In this document: positions 1-8,653 of the stretch, piece by piece | How positions within the stretch are numbered: position 1 is the stretch's first letter | How the letters are laid out: each line of letters begins with the position of its first letter | Origin: Haladaptatus caseinilyticus | Lineage (GTDB): Archaea > Halobacteriota > Halobacteria > Halobacteriales > Haladaptataceae | Direction of reading: 5' to 3' | NCBI RefSeq assembly: GCF_026248685.1 | Contig: NZ_CP111036.1 | Span: forward strand, 620,001-684,000 | DNA length: 64,000 nt | Made by a program: the position numbers and the translations under genes | Notes under the pieces: generated by a model | What the model saw: the letters and a program-made list of their open reading frames with translations, nothing else | What the model was told of the DNA's origin: nothing | Database searches by the model: none

Positions 1-1
1 T

Positions 2-1459
2 TTCGGAACCGACGCCTACGTCCTCTCGGGCGCGCAGGGTGTCGTCGGCCACGGGGCGGGCTTTCGAGAGGCGATCATCGAAACACGTGAGGCGATTCCC
101 TCGGACAGTGCGCTCTTTCTATCCGGCGTCGCCACGCCGAAAAACGTCGCCACGCTGGTCTACGCTGGGGTAGACCTCGTGGACGCGGACCGCGCCGTGG
201 TCACGGGAACCCAAGGAAAATACCTGACGACGGAAGGTGAGTACCATCTGGACGAACTGGACGAACTCCCGTGTTCCTGCCCCGCCTGCCAGCGTCCGGC
301 TGGCGAGTTTACCCGCGAGCACTGCGTCGACCACAACGTCAACGCGCTCCGAGCCGAATTGGCCATCGTCCGCCAGCGAATCCGGTCGGGACGACTCCGG
401 GATTATATCGAAGGACAGGCGCGCCACGAACAGTGGCTCACCGCCGCGTTTCGTGAGTTCGACCAGCAGTGGAGGTACGTGGAGGAACGCACTCCCATCA
501 TCCGAAACACCGAACTCGCCGCGGCTACGGAAGACAGCCTTCGCCGAGTCGAGATTCAGCGGTTCGCGGAGAGGGTAACGTCACGCTACGGAAGTCGTTT
601 CGACAACCCGTTGGTTCTGCTCCCGTGCTCCGCGAAAAAGCCCTACAGCGAATCACAGAGCCACGGCCAGTATCACGACGCCATCCAGTTCCGAGCGCAC
701 AAGGTGTCGATGACGAGTCCAATCGGTGTCGTGCCACAGGAACTCGAACTCACCTATCCCGCACAGCATTACGACTCGGTCGTTACGGGGCGCTGGAGCG
801 AGGACGAAAAGGAGTTCGTCGCCGAAGTCCTACGCCGGTATCTGGAACGAAACGAGTATCCCCGCATAATCGCGCACGTTCCCGAAGAAGGCTACCGCGA
901 CGTATGCGAGCGGGTCGAGGCGGCTCTCGACGTGACGTTCGAGTACACCGTGGAAGGCCATCCGACGAGCACGGAATCGCTCGCCAACCTCGCCAGCACG
1001 CTCTCCGGCGAACTGAAATACGGCAAGCGTGAGCGCCAGCATAACACGGTTCGGGCCATCGCCGACTACCAGTTCGGCGAGGGTGCAGGTGACGAACTCT
1101 TCTCGTCCATCAACATCGAGAGTCGCTACCCGAAACTCCGGGTTCACGACGAGGACGACGAACAACTCGCGGCGATGGTACCGCAGTACGGCACGCTCTC
1201 GTTCACGCTGGCCGGAGCGCGCCAGTGGGTCGAAAGCGATGTGCCGGAAAAGCGGGTCGAAATCGACGCCTTCGCGCCTCACGGGAGCGTTCTCGCACCA
1301 GGAATCGTGGACGCGGACGACGACATTCGCGTCGGCGACGAGGTCGTCATCGAGGGACCGAAGGCGTTCGCAATCGGTCGCGCAGAGATGTCCGGACCGG
1401 AGATGGTGGAATCGACGCGCGGCGTTTCCGCGGACGTTCGCCACGTCGAAGAGAAGTGA
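2..1459 (+). CDS. arcS: Archaeosine synthase ArcS (tRNA-guanine transglycosylase-like), 5' partial
   Basis: The reading frame is open to the left edge of the window, so only the C-terminal part is present. ArcS adds lysine to preQ0 at position 15 of archaeal tRNA on the way to archaeosine. A TGT-like barrel end is followed by a retained zinc cluster (CSCPAC plus a later Cys, about nt 270-330), the ArcS-specific PCxxxKPYSxSxSH motif (about nt 622-665), and a C-terminal PUA domain for tRNA binding (from about nt 1255, around VLAPGIVDADDDIRVGDEV). The PCxxxKPYS motif separates it from the paralogous TgtA, which inserts preQ0. Its partner RaSEA lies 1.4 kb away on the other strand. The true start is outside the window. 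Confidence 0.93.
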   Translation, partial: FGTDAYVLSGAQGVVGHGAGFREAIIETREAIPSDSALFLSGVATPKNVATLVYAGVDLVDADRAVVTGTQGKYLTTEGEYHLDELDELPCSCPACQRPAGEFTREHCVDHNVNALRAELAIVRQRIRSGRLRDYIEGQARHEQWLTAAFREFDQQWRYVEERTPIIRNTELAAATEDSLRRVEIQRFAERVTSRYGSRFDNPLVLLPCSAKKPYSESQSHGQYHDAIQFRAHKVSMTSPIGVVPQELELTYPAQHYDSVVTGRWSEDEKEFVAEVLRRYLERNEYPRIIAHVPEEGYRDVCERVEAALDVTFEYTVEGHPTSTESLANLASTLSGELKYGKRERQHNTVRAIADYQFGEGAGDELFSSINIESRYPKLRVHDEDDEQLAAMVPQYGTLSFTLAGARQWVESDVPEKRVEIDAFAPHGSVLAPGIVDADDDIRVGDEVVIEGPKAFAIGRAEMSGPEMVESTRGVSADVRHVEEK

Positions 1460-1571
1460 GGCCGGAAGGGCGACGTTAGCGGTGGGATAAGCCCGAAATC
1501 GATACACCCTCGAAAACGGGTCGGAAATTAGGCGATAAATAATAACCTTCTCCGCGTCGGTACACACGACT

Positions 1572-2375
1572 ATGGGAGTACCCGCCACCATCGAATTCGA
1601 AAACGCGATTCAACAACGTATCTACGACGAGGTCGAACGCAGTGGGTCTGTTTCTATCGAGGAAGTCCGCGACGAAGTTCGTGTCGATGCGCCGTCAGGG
1701 TCGAAACCAGCACGCTCGGGGACGACGGAACCCCAGGTTCGGATCCCACCGGAGGAGTTCCGCGAGTACGTTTCCGCATTACTGGACGCGGGACACCTCG
1801 TCGAGCGAGAGGGGGAACTCCACCTCGCGCTGGATAGCGACGTGGAGGAGTACGACGAAGACGGCCTTTCGTATCGAATCCGGCAGGCCCATCAGTTCGA
1901 CCGTCGGGGAATCGAAACCGCGATTCGTGAGGTCGCCGATGAGGGTGCATCGATCGCCGCGGAGCGGGTTTCAGCCGATATCGACGACGAAGGAGCCTTA
2001 CTCCGCAACAACGACCGGCGGTCGCGGATGTTCTACGTGGCGACCGTCGGCGACGGGGAAAACGAGGGCGAAATCGCAGGGTGGGTTCACATCGATGCAC
2101 CGGAACTCGACAAACTGCGCCATACCGCCGAGCTGACGGTGGGCGTCCGCGGTCCGTATCGGAAACACGGCGTCGGAAGCCGACTGCTCGAGCGTGCCAT
2201 GGCGTGGGCACACGACGTTGGCTACCAGAAAGTCTACCAGAGCGTTCCAGCCACGAACGAGACGGCCATCGACCTGCTCGAGGATTTCAGTTGGGAGACC
2301 GAAGCAGTCAGGAAAGACCATTATCTCATCGACGACGAGTTCGTGGACGAAGTCATGATGGCCCGGAAACTGTAA
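1572..2375 (+). CDS. GNAT family N-acetyltransferase with N-terminal helical extension
   Basis: The protein has 267 residues. The C-terminal half is a GNAT fold: the acetyl-CoA pyrophosphate-binding loop is visible as YRKHGVGSRLLERA, followed by the strand and helix VYQSVPATNETAIDLLEDF typical of the last part of the fold. The first 100 or so residues (IYDEVERSGSVSIEEVRDEV, then EEFREYVSALLDAGHLVERE) look like a winged-helix-type module, so this is longer than a minimal GNAT of about 150 residues. The substrate cannot be read from the sequence. ATG start; an AT-rich stretch (aaattaggcgataaataata) about 35 bp upstream is a plausible promoter. It stands alone downstream of arcS. Confidence 0.85.
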   Translation: MGVPATIEFENAIQQRIYDEVERSGSVSIEEVRDEVRVDAPSGSKPARSGTTEPQVRIPPEEFREYVSALLDAGHLVEREGELHLALDSDVEEYDEDGLSYRIRQAHQFDRRGIETAIREVADEGASIAAERVSADIDDEGALLRNNDRRSRMFYVATVGDGENEGEIAGWVHIDAPELDKLRHTAELTVGVRGPYRKHGVGSRLLERAMAWAHDVGYQKVYQSVPATNETAIDLLEDFSWETEAVRKDHYLIDDEFVDEVMMARKL

Positions 2376-2487
2376 ATACGGGCATACGTAGTCGTCGGTG
2401 GTATCGAATTCGTAGCAGTGTTCGGCGAGAGTCGCGAACCGACCGGTTGTCATTTAGAAGCGTAATGCACTTGGTACCCCCTCGTCG

Positions 2488-2667
2488 TTAGTTTCCACGT
2501 CGTCCGCGAAGCAGCGACCACACGGCACTGACCAGCAGGCCGCCGATGAACAACAAAAGAAGCGGCCAGAGGACGACTGGTCCGGCGACGGTCGCCGGTT
2601 CGGCGACGGACATCAACCCCCGAACCACCTCCAGTTCGACACCTGTCGCCCCTCCGACGAGGGTCAT
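2488..2667 (-). CDS. Small single-pass membrane protein (59 aa), coupled to upstream small gene
   Basis: This is a 59-residue protein starting MTLVGGATGVELEVV. It has one strong membrane segment (about residues 29-52, VVLWPLLLLFIGGLLVSAVW) and a positive tail SLLRGRRGN, which suggests the C-terminus is inside. Its ATG overlaps the TGA of the preceding small gene in an ATGA junction, a pattern of translational coupling. A longer in-frame extension exists but crosses the upstream gene in another frame, so I prefer this start. No family is recognised. The coupling suggests a function shared with its 40-residue partner, perhaps as a membrane anchor (inference). Confidence 0.6.
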   Translation of the reverse strand: MTLVGGATGVELEVVRGLMSVAEPATVAGPVVLWPLLLLFIGGLLVSAVWSLLRGRRGN

Positions 2668-2786
2668 CGCCGTACCTCGGTCGGTACGTCGATAGCGATC
2701 CATTGGTCCCCCTGCTCCGGGTTCCGGATTTCGACCCACCCGTTCTGACAGAAGACCGTCTCGTATTGGTCCCGTGAATTCGTCAT
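2664..2786 (-). CDS. Very small conserved-looking haloarchaeal protein (40 aa)
   Basis: This is a 40-residue acidic protein starting MTNSRDQYETVFCQNGWVEI and ending in a W-I-A-I-D-V-P-T segment. It resembles the short haloarchaeal proteins of DUF7331 type (a Tyr/Trp-rich beta hairpin with a W-x-x-x-D end), though that assignment is from memory of the pattern and not proven. Third codon positions are strongly G/C-rich, as in the neighbouring genes, which supports real coding. It forms a two-gene unit with the 59-residue membrane protein through a 4-base ATGA overlap. It lies downstream of the RaSEA gene on the same strand, with about 97 bp between them. Confidence 0.6.
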   Translation of the reverse strand: MTNSRDQYETVFCQNGWVEIRNPEQGDQWIAIDVPTEVRR

Positions 2787-2883
2787 CGCTGGGGACACTC
2801 GTCTGCGTCCATTCACCCCACCTGTCTGGTCGGGGGATGCGTACTTTGTTATCCACGTCGTAGCCCGGATAAGATGGGCTTGA

Positions 2884-3954
2884 CTAGCGTGCCAGTGGGA
2901 GGTTATAGCTCTTCTCGCGCTCCATGACGGCTTCCCACGTGTGTTCGCACTCACACGACACTTCGTCGAACACGGAGGGGTCTTGCCGAAGGTCGAAATC
3001 CTTGATCGCTTTCTGTGCGAGGTCGTCGCATTCGCCACAGTTGTGCGCGCCCCGATCCGAGCCATGGCCGACTGGGTCGGAAACGACGATTGCGGGCGCA
3101 TCAGCCGTGTCCTGTAGCACATCACAGACGCTCCAGAGCCATGGCGGCCGGTAGCCGTTCCGGAAGTAGAGTTCGTCTACCATGGTGTACCGCTGAACGT
3201 TCGTCGGGTTCATCGACACCGTGTGAGCATATTCGGCACATTTTCGAATCGACTCCTTCATATCCTGTACTGCGTCGGCCTCCGAGAGGAACGGCGGTTT
3301 CATCAACAGGTAAGCTTTGATGCCTGCGCCGACGGCATCGGCGTGTTCGCTGGCCTCGATGAACTGGTCGAAGTCGAAATATTTGTTCACGCAATCCTTT
3401 CGAACGCGGTCGTTCGCCGTCTCCAATCCGATCGCCACGTCGGTTTCGAGACCGACGCCGGTGAAGTCCTCCAACTTCCCCTGTTCGACGAAGTCCGGAA
3501 GGCTCTCGACCACGATACGGTCGCGGTCGGAAAACGTCTCGGCGATGGCCTGTCGGGTCTCGGCCCCGACCTCGCGTTCGTCCAGGAACGACCCGGAGGT
3601 GTAGATCTTGATGAGGCCGCTCTTTTCGTCCGTGTTCTCGCGTTCGTGTTCCAGACAGACTTCGATTTGGTCCATCAACGCCTCGTGGGCGACGCTTCCG
3701 CCTTCGACCGATTCGGCGACGTAGCCACACATCGTGCAACCGCCGGCCCGCGCCCAGCGACAGCCGCCAGTATTGAGGATGATGGTGAGGCTCTGGTAGA
3801 CGCCGTCCGGCGTGTTGTCCTCGTCCAACCACACTCGGGTCGGTTCGTGTGGATCGTAGTGTTTCTCCTTCCGAGCGCGGATATCGCGCATCACGGAATT
3901 GTGGGCATCCATCCCCTTGCCCTGTTCGTAGCTCTCGGGAGTCGGCGTACTCAT
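2884..3954 (-). CDS. Archaeosine biosynthesis radical SAM protein RaSEA
   Basis: RaSEA is a 356-residue Elp3-like radical SAM enzyme. It acts with ArcS: RaSEA cleaves the lysine adduct on preQ0-15 of tRNA to give the formamidine of archaeosine. The iron-sulfur region is visible as GCRWARAGGCTMCGY (about residues 75-90). Downstream are typical barrel strands (GLIKIYTSGSFLD, IVVESLPDFV, DVAIGLETANDRVRKDCVNK) and a C-terminal Cys/His-rich part (HNCGECDDLAQ, SCECEHTW). A longer ATG-less extension to 4068 would run into the VanZ gene, so the ATG at 3954 is chosen. With ArcS at the left edge, both halves of the pathway step are within 4 kb. Confidence 0.92.
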   Translation of the reverse strand: MSTPTPESYEQGKGMDAHNSVMRDIRARKEKHYDPHEPTRVWLDEDNTPDGVYQSLTIILNTGGCRWARAGGCTMCGYVAESVEGGSVAHEALMDQIEVCLEHERENTDEKSGLIKIYTSGSFLDEREVGAETRQAIAETFSDRDRIVVESLPDFVEQGKLEDFTGVGLETDVAIGLETANDRVRKDCVNKYFDFDQFIEASEHADAVGAGIKAYLLMKPPFLSEADAVQDMKESIRKCAEYAHTVSMNPTNVQRYTMVDELYFRNGYRPPWLWSVCDVLQDTADAPAIVVSDPVGHGSDRGAHNCGECDDLAQKAIKDFDLRQDPSVFDEVSCECEHTWEAVMEREKSYNLPLAR

Positions 3955-3994
3955 TGTCCGGGAAGAACAGTTACGCGCGTAAATCGGCTTCGTC

Positions 3995-4405
3995 TCACCG
4001 AGCAGCGAGCCAGCGAACTGTGACCCACCATATCCCGACTGCGAGGCTCGCACCAACTGCATCAGCAATCACGTCTCCGATTCCGGTGTGTCGAACCGGA
4101 ACGAACGCTTGGGCGATTTCCATCAGGATACCATATCCAGTCGCTCCCGCGATGGCCATCAGCGCGATGAAAACCACGCTGGTAGCCATCCTGTCGTCGT
4201 TCGACATCGCGATTGCGAGTAGCGCGCCTAACGCGCCGTACCCAACCGCGTGATACCACTTGTCCATTCCGACGAGTCCGAGTGGGCCGAGAGAAGAGAC
4301 GCCAGCGTCCGGGGTCGAAAACACCGAAAAGTAGCAGATACCGACCGCAAGGATGAGGGCGAGAAGCCAGTCGGTGGATAGTCCCCTGTGACGAAGCGCA
4401 GCCAT
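3995..4405 (-). CDS. VanZ-like family membrane protein
   Basis: The 136-residue protein has about four membrane helices. The family signature is visible: the D-K-x-x-H segment MDKWYHAVGYGALGALLA in the second quarter, and GYGILMEIAQAFVPVRHTGI followed by GDVIADAVGA towards the end. VanZ-type proteins in bacteria can affect glycopeptide sensitivity, but in archaea the role is unknown. It probably shares a transcript with the RaSEA gene 40 bp downstream on the same strand, although no functional link is evident. Confidence 0.85.
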   Translation of the reverse strand: MAALRHRGLSTDWLLALILAVGICYFSVFSTPDAGVSSLGPLGLVGMDKWYHAVGYGALGALLAIAMSNDDRMATSVVFIALMAIAGATGYGILMEIAQAFVPVRHTGIGDVIADAVGASLAVGIWWVTVRWLAAR

Positions 4406-4993
4406 TCGTTCGGGTTATGGCGTGGAAAAGATAAGCACGGTGATTCGGACGAGTCGGTCACTCTCCCGTTGCCGATAGCGGAACCGTGTCCACGGTTAGC
4501 GGTGACACCCTCTACTCCTTGGGGGTGACTCGATAGGGTAACCCGAGGATACAACCCCTCTATCGTCGTGTTCGTCCATCAACCGTTGTAGCAGCTACGG
4601 CTCGATTATGAAGTGGTTCACAACCCCTGTACCATCGCCGCGGCAGCCTTCGACCCGAGTTACGTGGACCAACGTGGGAGAGAATCACTTCTTCGACCAA
4701 ACTTCCCGAACTATTCTATTTTATCGGATAACTAACCGGAGTTTACTGTCGTCAGTTATTCCAAAAGGTTCGACATTCGTGTTCGTCGAAACGGAGACGG
4801 AGGTAATAATCCGACTATCGGTGGTTTCAGGGAGGTATGATGACACAGCCATAAATGACAAATTTAAATCACAGTCGTGGGCAACGATTCACCGGAAAAA
4901 CGATTACAATCGGACACATGAAATCGAGCAAAATGAGGAAAAACGAATTAGAAGCTGAATAGCAAATAGTACTCCTCCTCTGCTGTAACCTGT
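4406..4993. other. Intergenic region, 588 bp, AT-rich in its right half
   Basis: The region separates two divergent transcription units. The right half (about 4690-4985) is markedly AT-rich, with many A/T runs (for example around 4855-4870, gacaaatttaaatcac). It probably holds the promoter for the Tat-exported beta-propeller gene at 4994; the TTTAAAT stretch near 4863 resembles an archaeal TATA box but lies far from the start. One open frame at 4608-4958 has no coherent protein-like composition. No RNA gene is seen. Confidence 0.4.
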
Positions 4994-6175
4994 ATGTCCA
5001 AAAATACACGCAGAACGTTCCTCAAGGCGGTGGGTATCGCCGTCGGTACTGCAGGGGTCGTCAGTGCGAACACAGCCAGCAAAAATCGTGCCGAACCTCT
5101 CACAGTGCAAGATGAGCTCGCGGACACTGATTCGGTGGAAACGCACGCAACTGGCTGGCGATATGGCCCTGTCGGGAGAATGCAGTCGTCTCCGGCGGTC
5201 GGCGACGGATTGGTCTACCTCGGCTCGGATGATGGTACCCTCCGTGCGATCGATTGTTCGACCGGAACGCTCGCGTGGGAAAACGATTCCGCTGGAACGA
5301 AAGACCATCTCGGCCTCACCTACTCGGATGGCGGCGTGTACGTTGGTGGTGAATACGACAACGACGAATATCAACTGTCCAGCTACGTGGCCGACACCGG
5401 CGAACTCGATGACCAGAAGAGAGTTCAAAACGGACCGGTTCAGTCGCCGATCGTCGCCGGCGGAACCGCCTACTATCCGACTGACAACCTGACGTCGGGG
5501 GAAGTATTGTACGCTGTCGATACCGAAACAGGTGAGACCAGATGGACGTTTAGCGTCGACGACTGCGGTTCCGGCGTGACCAGTGCTATCACGGAAGAAG
5601 ATGGTCAAATCTTTATCGCCCACGACCTGACGGTCTGGGCACTTGACGCGGACGACGGGGAAGTCCTGTGGTCGTACGAAGACAACAATTATTCGGCCAT
5701 CGGCGGCCTCTCGGTCGCCGACGGAAGCCTCTACGTCGGCGTGTCACGCGACTCATCCGTCGAAGACGCCCCGAACGTCATCGCGCTCGACACGGACGAC
5801 GGAGGGGTCAAGTGGTGGGAGTCGGTAGGCAACTACGAAATTGCCCAGCACGTGACCGCGACCGAGGACCATCTCTTCCTCAGTATGTATTCCGATTCGA
5901 GTTTCTATCTCGTCGCGATCAGTACGCACGATGCTCTCCAAGAGTGGGAGTTCAAAGCCGAGAACGGCAACTTCGTGCCAGAATCGACCGCCGAGGACGG
6001 AAGCGTTTACGTTGGATACGGTCCGCAGGTCACTGCCTTCGATGCCGCTACTGGTGCGAAACAGAAGACGTGGCAGACGACTGGTGACGCATACGGCGCG
6101 CCAGTCGTCACCGACAACGCAATCTACCAGAACACTATCGACGGCTACGTCCACAAGTTCAACCGCGACGAGTAG
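4994..6175 (+). CDS. Tat-exported PQQ-like beta-propeller repeat protein
   Basis: The 393-residue protein starts with a twin-arginine signal (MSKNTRRTFLKAVGIAVGTA), with no lipobox Cys after the hydrophobic stretch. The mature part has repeated PQQ/WD-like blades of the pattern 'V-A-D-G-x-[LV]-Y-V-G-x-x-D-G-x-[LV]-x-A-[LI]-D-x-x-T-G-x-x-x-W', for example VGDGLVYLGSDDGTLRAIDC, LYAVDTETGETRWTFSVDD and VWALDADDGEVLWSYED. No PQQ-dehydrogenase catalytic motif is evident, so it is best seen as an extracellular binding or scaffold propeller. It is monocistronic, with a long AT-rich leader region. Confidence 0.88.
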   Translation: MSKNTRRTFLKAVGIAVGTAGVVSANTASKNRAEPLTVQDELADTDSVETHATGWRYGPVGRMQSSPAVGDGLVYLGSDDGTLRAIDCSTGTLAWENDSAGTKDHLGLTYSDGGVYVGGEYDNDEYQLSSYVADTGELDDQKRVQNGPVQSPIVAGGTAYYPTDNLTSGEVLYAVDTETGETRWTFSVDDCGSGVTSAITEEDGQIFIAHDLTVWALDADDGEVLWSYEDNNYSAIGGLSVADGSLYVGVSRDSSVEDAPNVIALDTDDGGVKWWESVGNYEIAQHVTATEDHLFLSMYSDSSFYLVAISTHDALQEWEFKAENGNFVPESTAEDGSVYVGYGPQVTAFDAATGAKQKTWQTTGDAYGAPVVTDNAIYQNTIDGYVHKFNRDE

Positions 6176-6440
6176 ATTCGGCACAACACGTTTTCGTGAA
6201 GCGGTGGCAAGTGGCTGCAGTCCGAGACGTTAGAGATACTGTGACACGCCCCGATAGTCGAAGACGGAACCCGTTACACCGGGAATACGAACTAGTTACA
6301 TTCGTTCGGTCGACCCTGATAGCGTCTTTTCTCGATTTTTCGGTACGGCGTGTTGGTTCCGTCCACGTAACCAAAATCAGTTACGGCTACGTGGCAACGG
6401 CTAACACGATAGCGGCCTAATATAACTGTTGGAATTTACC

Positions 6441-8372
6441 ATGACTGACTTAGGCGGTTTTCACGACCACGTCGCTCGCGTCGACCTCTCGGACGGTTCG
6501 GTGAACTACGAGAGCGTCGATGACGACGACGCAAAAAAATACATCGGGGCGCGCGGACTCGGTGTCAAGTACGTGTTCGACCAGGGGGCGGACGTTGACC
6601 CGCTCGGACCGGACAACCTCTTGGCGTTCATGAATGGGCCCCTGACGGGTACACAGACGGTGATGAGTGGCCGAATCGCGGTCTGTACGAAGTCGCCACT
6701 GACGAACACTGTGACGGACTCCCACCATGGTGGGTGGTCGGGCGCACGACTCAAATGGGCCGGATTCGACGGTCTGTTGTTCGAAGGCGAATCCGACGAC
6801 CCGGTATACGTGGTCGTCGAAGACGGTGAAATCGAACTCCGCGACGCGTCGCATCTCTGGGGCAAAGGTGTCCACGAAACCCGCGACACCTTGGAAGAGG
6901 AAGTCGATGGTGCGTACGGCAAGAACCTCTCCATGATGGCTATCGGGCCAGCAGGCGAAAACGAGGTTCGATACGCCTGCATCATCAACGAGGACGACCG
7001 AGCATCCGGTCGCGGCGGCACCGGTGCCGTAATGGGGTCGAAAGGCCTCAAGGCAATCGTCATCAAATCCACGACGAAGATGCAAAAGCCCGCGGACCAG
7101 GAGACGTTCCAGAAAGGCCACAAACAGGCGATGCAGGCCATTCAGGAGTCCGACGTAACGGCCCCGAACGAAGGTGGTCTCTCGCTGTACGGAACGAACG
7201 TCCTGATGAACGTCACGGAGGAGATGGACGGTCTTCCGACTCGGAACGCCAAATACACCAGTACCAGCAAAGAGGCGGAGGCTGGAACCCCGGAACGGGA
7301 CATCGATGCCGAAAACGTCTCCGGCGAGAACGTCCGCGAAAACATCCTCGTTGACGAACCGACCTGTCACTCCTGTCCGGTCGCCTGTAAGAAGGAAGTC
7401 GAGGTGCAGGTTAACCACAAGGGTGAGGACATGAACGTGCGAATGGAGTCCTACGAATACGAGTCCGCGTGGGCACTCGGACCGAACTCGATGACCGACG
7501 ACCGCGATAAGGTCGCGTTGATGATCGACCGGTGTAACGACGTGGCACTCGACACCATCGAGATGGGTAACACCATGGCGATGGCGATGGAAGCCACCGA
7601 GGAAGGTCGGTTGGACGACGGTCTCGAATGGGGCGACGTGGAAACGATGGTCGATATGATAGACCGCGTAGCCCACCGCGAGGACGAACTGGCAGACTTG
7701 CTCGCGGAAGGTGCAGCCCGCGCCGCAACCGAACTCGGCGACGAGGAGATGGCGCTGGACGTGAAAGGCCAGACGATGGCCGCCTACGACCCACGCGCCA
7801 TGAAAGGCATGGCGATCGGCTACGCGACCAGCAACCGTGGTGCCTGCCATCTGCGCGGGTACACACCCGCCGCAGAACTGCTCGGAATTCCGGAGAAGGT
7901 CGATCCCGCCGCGTGGGAAGGAAAGGGCGAGCTGTGCGCAACCTTCCAAGATATGCACGCCGTCAGCGACTCGTTCGACATCTGCAAGTTCAACGCCTTC
8001 GCGGAAGGTGTCGAGGAGTACGTCCTTCAGTACAACGGGATGACCGGCCTTGACGTGTCCGAAGACGAGCTGATGGAGTCCGGCGAGCGTATCTACAACC
8101 TTGAACGGTACTACAACAACCTCGTCGGATTCGACGGCGACGACGACGACCTGCCGGTGCGGTTCGTCGAGGGGCACCCCGATGCCATCCCCGGAGAGGG
8201 CGGATCGGAGGGCCAACTCGCCGAACTCGACGAGATGAAAGAGGAGTACTACAACGTTCGCGGCTGGGAAGACGGCGTCGTGCCGGACGAAAAGTTGGAC
8301 GAACTCGGCATCGACGTCGGTCCCGGAACCGGCGTCAGTCGCGGCGGTGCGGCAGCCTCCGGCGACGACTAG
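6441..8372 (+). CDS. Aldehyde ferredoxin oxidoreductase family protein (tungsten/molybdopterin enzyme)
   Basis: The 643-residue AOR-family enzyme oxidises an aldehyde with ferredoxin as acceptor, using a bis-pterin tungsten or molybdenum cofactor and one [4Fe-4S] cluster. The N-terminal pterin domain is clear (ARGLGVKYVFDQG, NGPLTGTQTVMSGR, TDSHHGGWSGARLKWAGFDG, GRGGTGAVMGSKGLKAIV). The cluster ligands are in CHSCPVACK (about residue 310), with the fourth Cys in the late SDSFDICKFNAF segment. The ATG at 6441 is preferred over an upstream TTG. It is cytoplasmic with no signal peptide. The physiological aldehyde is unknown. A MoaD/ThiS-fold protein (SAMP1, implicated in pterin sulfur transfer) lies 2.4 kb downstream. 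Confidence 0.93.
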   Translation: MTDLGGFHDHVARVDLSDGSVNYESVDDDDAKKYIGARGLGVKYVFDQGADVDPLGPDNLLAFMNGPLTGTQTVMSGRIAVCTKSPLTNTVTDSHHGGWSGARLKWAGFDGLLFEGESDDPVYVVVEDGEIELRDASHLWGKGVHETRDTLEEEVDGAYGKNLSMMAIGPAGENEVRYACIINEDDRASGRGGTGAVMGSKGLKAIVIKSTTKMQKPADQETFQKGHKQAMQAIQESDVTAPNEGGLSLYGTNVLMNVTEEMDGLPTRNAKYTSTSKEAEAGTPERDIDAENVSGENVRENILVDEPTCHSCPVACKKEVEVQVNHKGEDMNVRMESYEYESAWALGPNSMTDDRDKVALMIDRCNDVALDTIEMGNTMAMAMEATEEGRLDDGLEWGDVETMVDMIDRVAHREDELADLLAEGAARAATELGDEEMALDVKGQTMAAYDPRAMKGMAIGYATSNRGACHLRGYTPAAELLGIPEKVDPAAWEGKGELCATFQDMHAVSDSFDICKFNAFAEGVEEYVLQYNGMTGLDVSEDELMESGERIYNLERYYNNLVGFDGDDDDLPVRFVEGHPDAIPGEGGSEGQLAELDEMKEEYYNVRGWEDGVVPDEKLDELGIDVGPGTGVSRGGAAASGDD

Positions 8373-8653
8373 GTCGAACAGTCGAAAGTTCGTTTTTCAT
8401 ACCAACCCGATAGTAACTTTCGCCATCGAGCGAATCAGACCCATTGGAACCGCGCGGTTCTCGTCACCCGCGCGCGGACCGGACGGGGGGGGACAATATC
8501 CGATCGTTTCGCCCTGAGATTAGCCAATACGTATCCGTAAAATGTCATTCGGATGCTCCACGATAATTCACAGCAGAACACCATTCACTCGGTGCATGGC
8601 AACACCTGCCGCATCGAAAGTTTCTAAGTGTGGTCATCGAACGTGAGGGTGGA

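Noticed and set aside
4608-4958. 116-codon frame in the region before the PQQ-like gene
   Set aside because: Composition drifts from Pro/Arg-rich to Lys/Asn-rich with no domain and no acidic bias; it lies in a promoter-like AT-rich stretch.
6450-8216. 588-codon frame antisense to the AOR gene
   Set aside because: Mirror of strong codon bias in the AOR gene; His/Val/Phe-rich and not protein-like.
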